From Gammaproteobacteria bacterium (GTDB lineage: Bacteria; Pseudomonadota; Gammaproteobacteria; Pseudomonadales; Azotimanducaceae_A), in assembly GCA_026713405.1 (NCBI GenBank), contig JAPOON010000868.1:1-9481 (forward strand): DNA of 9,481 bases, given 5' to 3'. This document shows positions 1 to 6,047 of the stretch, one piece after another. The notes under the pieces were generated by a model. The model saw only the letters and a program-made list of their open reading frames with translations, searched no databases and was not told where the DNA came from. How positions within the stretch are numbered: the stretch's first letter is position 1; every line of letters starts with the position of its first letter. A program made the translations under genes and the position numbers.

Positions 1-667
1 CATGTACGATGGCAAGCGCGTTCGAGACTTGCTGGTGAGGGAGCGCGGCCTGATGTCGGGACCGCTGAGCGTCGCCACGGCGATTGGGGAGTGCGGCGCT
101 GGCGGCGTCGAGGGGATTGTCGGTCCGGTAGCCCTCGGCAATGGCGAGCTTGAAGATGGCTGACAGCCGGTGCTTGATCTTCACGGCCGTTTCGCGCTTG
201 GTCTGCCACATCTCGCGGAGTACCGCGATGCAGTCAGCGCTTGTGACCGCGTCGACCCGTAGCGTCATAATCGGCGCGGCGTGTCGCTTTAGGCCGTTGC
301 GCCACTCGCGCGTGGTGCGGGCAGCGTCGCGCCAGGTCGGCGAGTCCCGCTCGATGACGGACTCCATCGTGGCGGCGACGGTCGGGATGTCGCGGTGGTG
401 CGTCTTGCGAGGATCGTCGCCGGCGTGGGCAATGCGCGCGTTCTCCAGAGCGAGCGTACGGGCTTCGGCAAGCGTGACCAAAGGGTAGCCGCCGAGGCCG
501 ATGTTGGTCGGTCTGCCCTTGATGCGAATGCGCTGGTACCAGCGCTTGAAACCATTGGGCTGGACGACGAGCGTGAGGCCGAAACCGCCGCGTCCGTCGC
601 CGTAGGTTCGGGTGCGGGAGTCCGGTTTGACGGTGCGGACAAAGGCGGCAGTGAGTTCAATTCCCAA
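1..667 (-). CDS. Tyrosine-recombinase integrase, N-terminal part (runs off left edge)
   Basis: This is the site-specific recombinase of a prophage or genomic island; it would integrate and excise the element. The minus frame is open from a stop at 731-733 through the left edge, so about 220 codons are visible and the C-terminal catalytic domain (R..HxxR..Y) is outside the window. The N-terminal arm-binding domain (DUF4102-like) is recognisable from TAAFVRTVKP, then YGDGRGGFGL, then GRPTNIGLGGYPLVTLAEAR. It is followed by a SAM-like core-binding domain with MWQTKRETAVKIKHRLSAIF and EGYRTDNPLDA, a signature of this integrase family. No ATG exists in the frame. I chose TTG at 667 because it gives MGIELTAAFVRTV, matching the usual family start; GTG at 709 is the alternative. 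The gene is transcribed leftward, away from a tRNA-Met gene about 580 bp upstream. Family call firm; start uncertain. Confidence 0.88.
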   Translation of the reverse strand, partial: MGIELTAAFVRTVKPDSRTRTYGDGRGGFGLTLVVQPNGFKRWYQRIRIKGRPTNIGLGGYPLVTLAEARTLALENARIAHAGDDPRKTHHRDIPTVAATMESVIERDSPTWRDAARTTREWRNGLKRHAAPIMTLRVDAVTSADCIAVLREMWQTKRETAVKIKHRLSAIFKLAIAEGYRTDNPLDAASAALPNRRGDAQRSRHQAALPHQQVSNALAIVH

Positions 668-711
668 CTTCGGAATCCAACCTGGGGCGGTTTTTGCGTG
701 GCATCCCACGT

Positions 712-727
712 AGCACTTTGAAGTGCT
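712..727. promoter_or_regulatory. 16-bp palindrome upstream of the integrase
   Basis: Two perfect 7-bp arms (AGCACTT and AAGTGCT) are separated by TG. Two more half-site-like copies follow at 728-732 (GCACT) and 745-749 (AGTGC). The cluster lies just upstream of the proposed integrase start. It would suit an operator for an element-encoded regulator or a recombination directionality factor, but no regulator is visible here. The role is inferred from position and symmetry only. Confidence 0.3.
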
Positions 728-818
728 GCACTAGTATGCTTTAGAGTGCAATAGGGCGCAGCTGCGAATTAGGAAATGTCGAGGAAAAACAATTGCTAGC
801 GCATGGATTTGCACGAAC

Positions 819-1126
819 TTACTTCAGGCCGTGTAGAATCTCCTCAGAACCGTCGATCATCTCCGCGTACATCACATTACAGTAAACCAGCTTCCTGTGA
901 TTCGGATGACTTAGGTAGACGCCGACGACCCGGTGACGGTCTCCCGAGCGAACGACGACAGTCCCTCTTGTATTCGCCCCGCATCTGCGAAAAGTTTGGC
1001 CAGTACGGCTCGGAAGTCGTCGGCGGTCACTCTTGCCGAGTCCTGTGAAGTGCGAATTTCTAATCGGCCCAATGGCGGGTTGCTTTTCGTTGCGCACCCC
1101 ACAGGCGCTGAGTCCGAACTGTTCAT
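819..1126 (-). pseudogene. Small hypothetical gene with apparent one-base frameshift
   Basis: I do not recognise this protein. Two minus-strand frames each look protein-like over only half the stretch. From ATG at 1126, one frame reads through RLEIRTSQDSARVTADDF and RAVLAKLFADAGRIQEG. The other frame continues naturally from about 966 down to the TAA at 819-821, with TVVVRSGDRHRVVGVYLSHP and KLVYCNVMYAEMIDG. Adding one G to the GGG run at 963-965 (minus strand) would join them into a single protein of about 100 residues. Without that, the upstream frame stops at 911. It lies between the integrase and the tRNA, in DNA less GC-rich than the operon, so it probably belongs to the integrated element. 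It could be a decayed gene, a sequencing error in a homopolymer, or chance. No ribosome binding site is obvious. Low confidence. Confidence 0.3.
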
Positions 1127-1168
1127 GGGCAAAGAAATGCAGCAATCTCCAGAGGCAGCGGCTACGGA

Positions 1169-1201
1169 TTTGGCCACCGTTTGGCCACCGTTTGGCCACC
1201 G
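1169..1201. repeat. Three perfect tandem copies of an 11-bp unit
   Basis: The unit TTTGGCCACCG occurs at 1169-1179, 1180-1190 and 1191-1201 with no mismatches. An 11-bp period is close to one helical turn, so each copy presents the same DNA face. It lies 46 bp from the tRNA 3' end and between tRNA and integrase, where integrase arm-type sites or accessory-factor sites are expected. That role is inferred. It is too short, and has no spacers, to be a CRISPR array. Confidence 0.8.
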
Positions 1202-1247
1202 AGCACTTTCTCGGCGTCCGTGATATCATGTAAGCTATTGATTTCAT

Positions 1248-1275
1248 TGGTAGCTAGGGGGGGACTCGAACCCCC
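1248..1275. other. Probable attachment (att) core at the tRNA 3' end
   Basis: An integrase gene of the tRNA-targeting tyrosine type sits downstream of the tRNA 3' end, the standard geometry for insertion at the T-arm/acceptor end of a tRNA. The core would then include this segment, and the element would extend leftward. The second copy (attR) must lie outside the window, so the boundary cannot be proven here. Inference from layout, plus the odd G-U closing pair of the tRNA. Confidence 0.4.
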
Positions 1276-1325
1276 GACCTCAGGATTATGAATCCTGCGC
1301 TCTAAACCAGCTGAGCTACCTAGCC
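1248..1325 (-). tRNA. tRNA-Met (anticodon CAT), CCA encoded
   Basis: The minus strand folds into a full cloverleaf. The acceptor strands are GGCTAGG and CCTAGCT, the D stem GCTC/GAGC, and the anticodon stem CAGGA/TCCTG with loop TTCATAA. The variable loop is AGGTC, and the T stem GGGGG/CCCCC closes a TTCGAGT loop. Discriminator A and an encoded CCA (1248-1250) follow. Anticodon CAT reads methionine, or isoleucine AUA if the C is modified to lysidine; the GGCTAGG...TAGCTCAG body resembles elongator tRNA-Met more than initiator. The first acceptor pair is G1-U72 rather than the expected G-C, so the 3' end may have been replaced by an incoming element. Gene call very firm; Met versus Ile2 less so. 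Confidence 0.95.
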
Positions 1326-1395
1326 ACGATTTTCAGCTTCTACCACCGAACTCGATGCCGCAGTGAAACCACCCGCGAACGGGTGTTCGGACCGG

Positions 1396-1423
1396 TACAT
1401 CCGAATGGGCGCGGAATTGTCAA
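1396..1423 (-). promoter_or_regulatory. Candidate promoter for the tRNA
   Basis: A perfect -35 hexamer TTGACA lies on the minus strand at 1418-1423. At 18 bp spacing a weak -10 (TGTACC, 3 of 6 matches) ends near 1394-1399. This would start transcription roughly 60 nt upstream of the mature tRNA 5' end. The -35 is good and the -10 poor, so this is a candidate only. The rest of the 1326-1486 gap shows no gene. Confidence 0.3.
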
Positions 1424-1486
1424 GGACGGGGCCGGTACTGTCAACGAGACCGCGGTCTCCACGAACCTGATGCGAAAGCCGCTGCG

Positions 1487-1864
1487 TCAGGTGTTGCTTT
1501 CGGTTTCGGACTCGGAGAGCGACACGGGCGCCTGCCCGTGCAGGCCGTGAATCAGGCCTTCGATCCTGGCAACGCTGGCGCGCAATTCATCGAGTTGCCT
1601 GGCCATTTCTTCAAACCGGACATCGATTTTCTCGAAACGCCGTTCGAAACGGGACTCCATCTGGTCGAAACGCTTGTCGACCTGGGCAAATCGCTGATCA
1701 ACTTGCTCGAACCGCTTGTCAACCTGGGCGAATCGCTCATCGACCTGGGCGAACCGTTGGTCCGTCGCTGCCGACGTGGCATTGATAACGGCCAGGTTCA
1801 CACCGACGATGCTGGCGCCGACCAGCAGCGTCGTGGCAATGTTCGCGGCAAACTCGTACTTCAT
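1487..1864 (-). CDS. Small membrane-anchored coiled-coil protein
   Basis: A 125-residue protein of unknown specific function. Residues about 7-33 (ANIATTLLVGASIVGVNLAV and onward) form one hydrophobic segment, probably an N-terminal membrane anchor or uncleaved signal. From about residue 36 a near-perfect seven-residue repeat follows (RFAQVDE, RFAQVDK, RFEQVDQ, RFAQVDK, RFDQMES), degrading into RFERRFEKIDVRFEE and then a leucine-based coiled coil (MARQLDELRASVARIEGLI). The C-terminus is Ser/Glu-rich. The start is ATG at 1864, preceded by a GAGG-type ribosome binding site; a longer in-frame extension upstream overlaps the Rieske gene and is rejected. It lies 106 bp downstream of the Rieske gene on the same strand, so read-through is possible, but no functional link is visible. 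It probably oligomerises at the membrane. Real gene: likely; function: unknown. Confidence 0.75.
   Translation of the reverse strand: MKYEFAANIATTLLVGASIVGVNLAVINATSAATDQRFAQVDERFAQVDKRFEQVDQRFAQVDKRFDQMESRFERRFEKIDVRFEEMARQLDELRASVARIEGLIHGLHGQAPVSLSESETESNT
1666..1755. repeat. 21-bp tandem repeat inside the coiled-coil gene
   Basis: Four 21-bp units start at 1666, 1687, 1708 and 1729, with a partial one from 1750. Each follows the pattern CGAA/CAAA-yCGCT-nnTC-nACyTGsk. Each unit encodes one seven-residue repeat (RFxQVDx). Degenerate copies extend toward 1620. Such in-frame repeats can change copy number by slippage without breaking the gene. Confidence 0.8.
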
Positions 1865-1935
1865 GGCCGGCCCTCGACATCGATTGTGGCTGGGAACCGG
1901 TGCGATTGTCCACCGTTGCCGTGGCGAGGTCTGTA

Positions 1936-1971
1936 GGAAAAGGCTGAAGCCAGGCGGCCGTCGCGGGCCGC
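1936..1971 (-). terminator. Weak terminator candidate after the Rieske gene
   Basis: On the minus strand a 6-bp GC hairpin (GCGGCC ... GGCCGC, 6-nt loop, 1954-1971) begins at the Rieske stop codon. It is followed by a small GGC/GCC hairpin and a TTTT run at 1938-1941. The T-run is short and not directly after the strong stem, so termination may be partial or absent. Confidence 0.25.
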
Positions 1972-3239
1972 TACGATCGCGATGCCTTATTCCGTTCCAG
2001 GGCCGAGAGATACCAGTCCACGAATTCGATGCACATGCTCTCGTGTTCGGGGTGGTAGGGGCCGGGTTCGAAAAAGCGCGAGTGCACGCCTTCGCTGTTG
2101 CGGGTGATGATGTACTGATCCTCCCGGCTGGTGCGGTCCCAGAGCCAGGTGACCGCATCGCGGTCGTAGTCCCGGCCCTCCTCGGCATCGCCGCGCACGA
2201 ACCACACCAGGTCCATGTCGGTGTTGTCGATGCCCCGGGGCGTGAAGCGGTACAGTACGCAGTGGTCCGGGTAGTTGAGCATGAACGCCAGCGGGCCGAG
2301 CTGAAAATCTCCCGCGCCGCCGTCGTAGCCCTTGAACTCGCCCATGAGCGGCGCCACCGGCTCGCCGCCCCGGCTGCCCGTCTTGAAACCGTCGTAGAGG
2401 GCGTAGCGGCTGGTACAGGCGCAGCAGCCGAAGTCGGGGGAGGAGCCGTAGGCTTGGTAGTGGTCGTGCGCGATTCCCGCCACACCGGTTTCCGCTTCGG
2501 CGCGCGAGAGCATCCTGGCGTTCAGCGCCTCCACCTCGGCACCGAGGGCCTCCAGCGTATGCAGCCTGGCATAGGCCCGGTGTGCTGTCGCGCAGTGATA
2601 GCACTCCAGGTAATTCTCCAGCACCAGCTTCCAGTTGGCTTCTACCGGGTAGTTCTGGCGGTGGGCGACCCTGGCATCCGGCAGGCCGTAGGGGCGCAGC
2701 GCCGGTGCGATGGAGTCGAGCGAGGTATCGAACGGGCCCGCGTCCGGATCGCAGTTGACGAATATCAACCCCTCGTACACCGTGCATTTCGCTCTCTTGA
2801 GGGCATAGCGCCCGGGGTCGAAGTCGGCTTTGACCTGCATCGCCCGGGCGGCCTTCAGGCGCCCGTCCAGTTCGTAGACCCAGCCGTGGTAGGGGCACAC
2901 GAGGGTTTTCAGGGTGCCCTCAGGACCCTCGCAGACCCGGGCGCCGCGGTGCCGGCAGACATTCATCAGGGCGTGGATTTCGCCCTTGCCGTCCCGCACC
3001 ACGACCATGGAATCTTCCCCCAGTTCGTAGGTGAAGTAATCGCCCGGATTCGCCACCTGGCTCACATGGCCGGCGTAGAGCCAACTCCTGTAGAGAATCT
3101 CGTCGAGTTCGGTCCTGTAGACCACCTGGGAGCGGTAGAAGTAGGCGTCAATGGCGAATCCCGGCCGCCCGCGCTGCGCCGCTGCCATCTCGCTCAAGCG
3201 GGCCGGCGAGTCGTTTGTTTCGGTAGCGATCAGCGTCAC
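1971..3239 (-). CDS. Rieske [2Fe-2S] non-heme iron oxygenase, quaternary-ammonium oxygenase-like
   Basis: The catalytic (alpha) subunit of a cytoplasmic Rieske oxygenase, which uses O2 and electrons from a separate reductase to hydroxylate a substrate. With the GTG start the protein has 422 residues, usual for this family. The Rieske cluster motif is complete: C95-R-H97 ... C115-P-Y-H118. The mononuclear iron motif is E208-N-Y-L-E212-C-Y-H215-C-A-T-A-H220. The acid bridging the two metal centres is a glutamate (E212) rather than the more common aspartate, as reported for carnitine monooxygenase. The C-terminal EGVHSRFFEPGPYHPEHES and FVDWYL also resemble glycine-betaine/choline/carnitine-type oxygenases. 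GTG at 3239 leaves 49 bp after the GcvT-like gene; ATG at 3188 (405 residues) is the alternative. Last gene of the operon. No reductase gene is seen here. The substrate is inferred to carry an N-methyl group; not proven. Confidence 0.92.
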   Translation of the reverse strand: MTLIATETNDSPARLSEMAAAQRGRPGFAIDAYFYRSQVVYRTELDEILYRSWLYAGHVSQVANPGDYFTYELGEDSMVVVRDGKGEIHALMNVCRHRGARVCEGPEGTLKTLVCPYHGWVYELDGRLKAARAMQVKADFDPGRYALKRAKCTVYEGLIFVNCDPDAGPFDTSLDSIAPALRPYGLPDARVAHRQNYPVEANWKLVLENYLECYHCATAHRAYARLHTLEALGAEVEALNARMLSRAEAETGVAGIAHDHYQAYGSSPDFGCCACTSRYALYDGFKTGSRGGEPVAPLMGEFKGYDGGAGDFQLGPLAFMLNYPDHCVLYRFTPRGIDNTDMDLVWFVRGDAEEGRDYDRDAVTWLWDRTSREDQYIITRNSEGVHSRFFEPGPYHPEHESMCIEFVDWYLSALERNKASRS

Positions 3240-3288
3240 GATGCCGTCTCGATTCCGGTAGCTCTTCCTTTCCCTATTGTATCGCTGG

Positions 3289-4473
3289 TCAGAAGTTCGC
3301 CGGGGGCGTCTGCCGTCGGCGCGGGGGATCCCAGGCCGGGCCGTCCATGACCGTGCAGCGGGTTTCAAGCCGGGTCCAGCGCTGTTCCCGGCTGTAGTAG
3401 ATCTCCGCGAACAGTGGATCGTCCGGGCGTCCCCAGGGCATCTCGAGGGAGGCCAGCGCCAGGTTGCGCTTGGCCGAAGGGCACCAGGCCGAGGAAGTCA
3501 CGTGGCCGACGACGTTGGCCGACTTGTCGAGGATGAACGAATCCTCGGCGGGCTTGTTGCCCTCCACGTCCAGGCGCACGAAGCGGAATCGGGAGCCCTG
3601 TTCCTTTTCCCGCAGCAAGGCGTTGCGGCCGGTGAAGTGCCCCTTGCCGAAGTCGACCAGCCAGCCCAGGCCCAGTTCGAAGGGCGAGCGTCCGCGCCCG
3701 TGGCGGAGGACCTGCTCGGCGGGCACGAAATCCACGCCCGCCTGAATGAACCCGGCCTCGATACGGGCCAGCTCCAGCGCAGCGGTTCCCATGGGTCGGA
3801 TCAGGTGGTTGCGGCCGGCGTCGAACAGGGCGTCCCAAAGAGTTTCCGCATGGTCCGGCGCCACCCAGAGTTCATAGCCGAGGTCGCCGGTGAACCCGGT
3901 GCGGGAAACCAGCAGTTCGCCGCCATCGAACGGAAAGCGGGCGAGGCCGAAGGGCTTGAGGCGCTGCAGGCCGTCGAGCCCCATCGCCCTCAAGGTTGCA
4001 CACGAAGTCGGCCCCTGCACGGCCAGTGCCGCAACGTCCGCCGTTTCGTCGGTGATCGCCACGTTCAGCCCCAGGGCCGACCATTGCAGCCAGTCCAGGC
4101 ACCGTTCCTGGGCGCACAGGCGATACTCGCCGTCCGCGAGGTGGAACAGGGTGCCGTCGTCCAGGACCATGCCCGCGTCATTGCACCAAACCGTATAGCC
4201 GACCCGGCCCGGCGCGAGCCTGGCGACGTTGCGGGTCATCACCCGGTTCAGGAACGCCTGCGCGTCGGGGCCCGCGATGCGGTACTTGGTCATCGGCGAG
4301 AGATCGAAGACACCGGTGGCGTTACGGACCGCGAAGTACTCCAGTTCCACATCGTCGTAGGCTGCTGCGGAGAGATACCCCTTCCAGTCTTCCCACTGGT
4401 GGAGCTCGCAGGCATCCCTGACCCGCGAACCGAACGGTGTCTCCAGCAGCCTGACTTCGCTGTGCGGCTTCAT
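3289..4473 (-). CDS. GcvT-like aminomethyltransferase / THF-dependent demethylase
   Basis: A 394-residue member of the glycine-cleavage T-protein family, which moves one-carbon units from an amine or methyl donor to tetrahydrofolate in the cytoplasm. The folate-binding fold is marked by FAVRNATGVFDLSPMTKYRI (about 47-66), the paired acids of GMVLDDGTLFHL (D105, D106), LAVQGPTS (150-157), RTGFTGDLGYELWV (191-204), ARIEAG (236-241) and the C-terminal barrel GHVTSSAWCPSAKRNLALAS. Where true T-proteins have an Asn-containing NxxxxxxDW(L/I) segment, this one has CAQERCLDWL (120-129), so it may not be a glycine-cleavage enzyme. No gcvH or gcvP is nearby. The family also includes dimethylglycine-, DMSP- and O-demethylating enzymes. 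The start codon overlaps the stop of the preceding FAD gene (ATGA at 4470-4473), with a GGGAGGG site upstream, indicating translational coupling. It probably receives the one-carbon unit released by the Rieske or FAD enzymes (inference). Confidence 0.9.
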   Translation of the reverse strand: MKPHSEVRLLETPFGSRVRDACELHQWEDWKGYLSAAAYDDVELEYFAVRNATGVFDLSPMTKYRIAGPDAQAFLNRVMTRNVARLAPGRVGYTVWCNDAGMVLDDGTLFHLADGEYRLCAQERCLDWLQWSALGLNVAITDETADVAALAVQGPTSCATLRAMGLDGLQRLKPFGLARFPFDGGELLVSRTGFTGDLGYELWVAPDHAETLWDALFDAGRNHLIRPMGTAALELARIEAGFIQAGVDFVPAEQVLRHGRGRSPFELGLGWLVDFGKGHFTGRNALLREKEQGSRFRFVRLDVEGNKPAEDSFILDKSANVVGHVTSSAWCPSAKRNLALASLEMPWGRPDDPLFAEIYYSREQRWTRLETRCTVMDGPAWDPPRRRQTPPANF

Positions 4474-6047
4474 CCGGAGCCCTCCCCTGCCAGGACCGCC
4501 CGGGCGGCGTTGCGCCCGGCCAAACCCAGGATGCCGCCACCCGGATGGCTGCTTGCGCCGCACAGCACCAGCCCCGGTACCGGTGTGGCATAGCGGTTGG
4601 CGCCGGGCACCGGGCGGGTGAACAGCGCCTGGTCCAGCGCGATCTCGCCATGGTGCCAATGGCCACCGCGAACGCCGAATTGCGCCTCCAGGTCGGTCGG
4701 CGCCAGCAATTCCGCCGCGCGGACCGACTCGCCGATACCCGGCGCAAAGACCTCCAGGCGTTCGAGGCAGATGGCCTTGAACGCATCGCGGCCTGTTTCC
4801 CAACCCTCCTTCAGATTGTAGGGCGCGTATTGAACCAGGGCGGAAAGCACATGTTTTCCATCCGGCGCCAGGGTCTGGTCGTGAACCGTGGGGATCGAGA
4901 TTTCCATGACCGGCGCCGGTGAGTAACGGCCGTACTTGGCATGGTCGAAAGCCGACTCGACATCGTCCATGGACGCTGCCAGCAGCAGGCGGGCGCCCGC
5001 ATCCCCGCCATCGGCGCCTCGGAAATCCGGCAGGGCATCGAGCGCCAGGTGCAGCTTGGCGGTAACGCCGCGGGCCCGAAAGTTGTGGACCCGGCGCACG
5101 AAGCCGGCATCGAGGTGCAGCGGGCCCACCAGCCTGAAAGTGGTCTTCAGGTCGGCATTGGATACCACCATGCCCGCCTCGACCCTTGTTCCGTCCGCCA
5201 GCGTGACGCCGGCCGCCCGGCAGGCTTCGTTCGCAACCGGCTCTGCAAGATCGATGCGCACGACCCGGTTGCCGTAGCGGATCTCCGCGCCGGCTGCCTC
5301 CGCGGCGGCCGCGAATGCGTCGCCCAGCGCGCCCATGCCCCCCTTGACGACGGACGGGCCATTGGCGCCGGCACCGTCATTCATGTGCCGGTGCAGGTAG
5401 CTGTAGACGGTATTGGGCGAGCGCGGGCCCATGTGCGAGCCCAGCACCGCATCCATGCTGACGGCGGCCTTCAGCAGGGCGCTCTCGAATTTCTCCTCTG
5501 CGACATCGTAGATGTTGATTGCCCCGACCCGCAGCAGATCCCGCATGTCCGCCTTGCCCAGGGTGCGCACATCCCAGGCGAGTTTCGCCAATGCCAGGGT
5601 ATCGCTGCGGCTCCGGTCAACCAGCCTCGGCAAGGGGCGCGAACAGAACCCGGCCAGCACTCTGGCGAATCGCCGGTTCTGCCGCCGGAATTCGGAGAAG
5701 GCTTTCTCGTCGGTTGCGGAAACTCCGGAAACTGCGCCGTCTTCGAAGACAACGCGCTCGCCGTTGTCTGCAAGGGCTACCGTTTTCAGGTTGCGGGCGG
5801 CAAATTCGAGCCCGTGCCGCTCGAGCCCGAGATCCCGGCCAACTCCCGCGTCGAGCATGGTCAGCAGGTGGGCGGCCGCGGACACCCGGAAGCCATCGGC
5901 GAATTCGCGCGTCGCCGCCAGGCCGCCGGGACGATCGGCTGCTTCCAGCACCAGCACCTTGCGGCCGCTCCTGGCCAGGTATGCCGCGCACGCAAGCCCG
6001 TTGTGGCCGGCGCCGATCACCACGACATCAAAGGCGGCATCAGTCAT
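4470..6047 (-). CDS. FAD-dependent oxidoreductase, phytoene-desaturase-like (copy 2)
   Basis: A 525-residue flavoprotein of the large phytoene-dehydrogenase-like/amine-oxidase superfamily (COG1233 type). The N-terminal Rossmann dinucleotide site is VVVIGAGHNGLACAAYLA (G12-x-G14-x-x-G17) followed by VLVLEAADRPGG, whose acid binds the FAD ribose. The C-terminal flavin-binding signature is PGLVLCGASSHPGGGILGL (about 491-509). No signal peptide or membrane segment is seen, so it is probably cytoplasmic. The central region contains VKGGMGALGDAF and GKHVLSALVQYAPYNL, closely matching the neighbouring copy 1. The gene overlaps copy 1 by 8 bp and the GcvT-like gene by 4 bp, so all three should be co-translated. 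Carotenoid partners (phytoene synthase, crtE, cyclase) are absent, so a carotenoid role is unlikely. Oxidation of a small amine or carbon backbone is more likely. Exact reaction unknown. Confidence 0.9.
   Translation of the reverse strand: MTDAAFDVVVIGAGHNGLACAAYLARSGRKVLVLEAADRPGGLAATREFADGFRVSAAAHLLTMLDAGVGRDLGLERHGLEFAARNLKTVALADNGERVVFEDGAVSGVSATDEKAFSEFRRQNRRFARVLAGFCSRPLPRLVDRSRSDTLALAKLAWDVRTLGKADMRDLLRVGAINIYDVAEEKFESALLKAAVSMDAVLGSHMGPRSPNTVYSYLHRHMNDGAGANGPSVVKGGMGALGDAFAAAAEAAGAEIRYGNRVVRIDLAEPVANEACRAAGVTLADGTRVEAGMVVSNADLKTTFRLVGPLHLDAGFVRRVHNFRARGVTAKLHLALDALPDFRGADGGDAGARLLLAASMDDVESAFDHAKYGRYSPAPVMEISIPTVHDQTLAPDGKHVLSALVQYAPYNLKEGWETGRDAFKAICLERLEVFAPGIGESVRAAELLAPTDLEAQFGVRGGHWHHGEIALDQALFTRPVPGANRYATPVPGLVLCGASSHPGGGILGLAGRNAARAVLAGEGSG

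Noticed and set aside
289..660. Minus-strand frame of 123 codons in the integrase region
   Set aside because: Low-complexity Ser/Arg/Pro-rich shadow; the neighbouring minus frame reads as an integrase.
1169..1201. CRISPR array
   Set aside because: The repeats are 11 bp, contiguous and without spacers.
1487..2485. Long minus-strand frame joining Rieske-region sequence to the coiled-coil protein
   Set aside because: The part upstream of 1864 is an out-of-frame reading of the Rieske gene; only the part from ATG 1864 looks like protein.
1716..3350. Long plus-strand open frame (544 codons)
   Set aside because: It lies opposite the Rieske and coiled-coil genes, has no recognisable motifs, and is explained by GC-rich codon bias on the complementary strand.
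3277..4593. Plus-strand open frame opposite the GcvT-like gene
   Set aside because: Antisense shadow with low-complexity Arg/Gly/Ala-rich translation; the minus-strand gene has complete family motifs.
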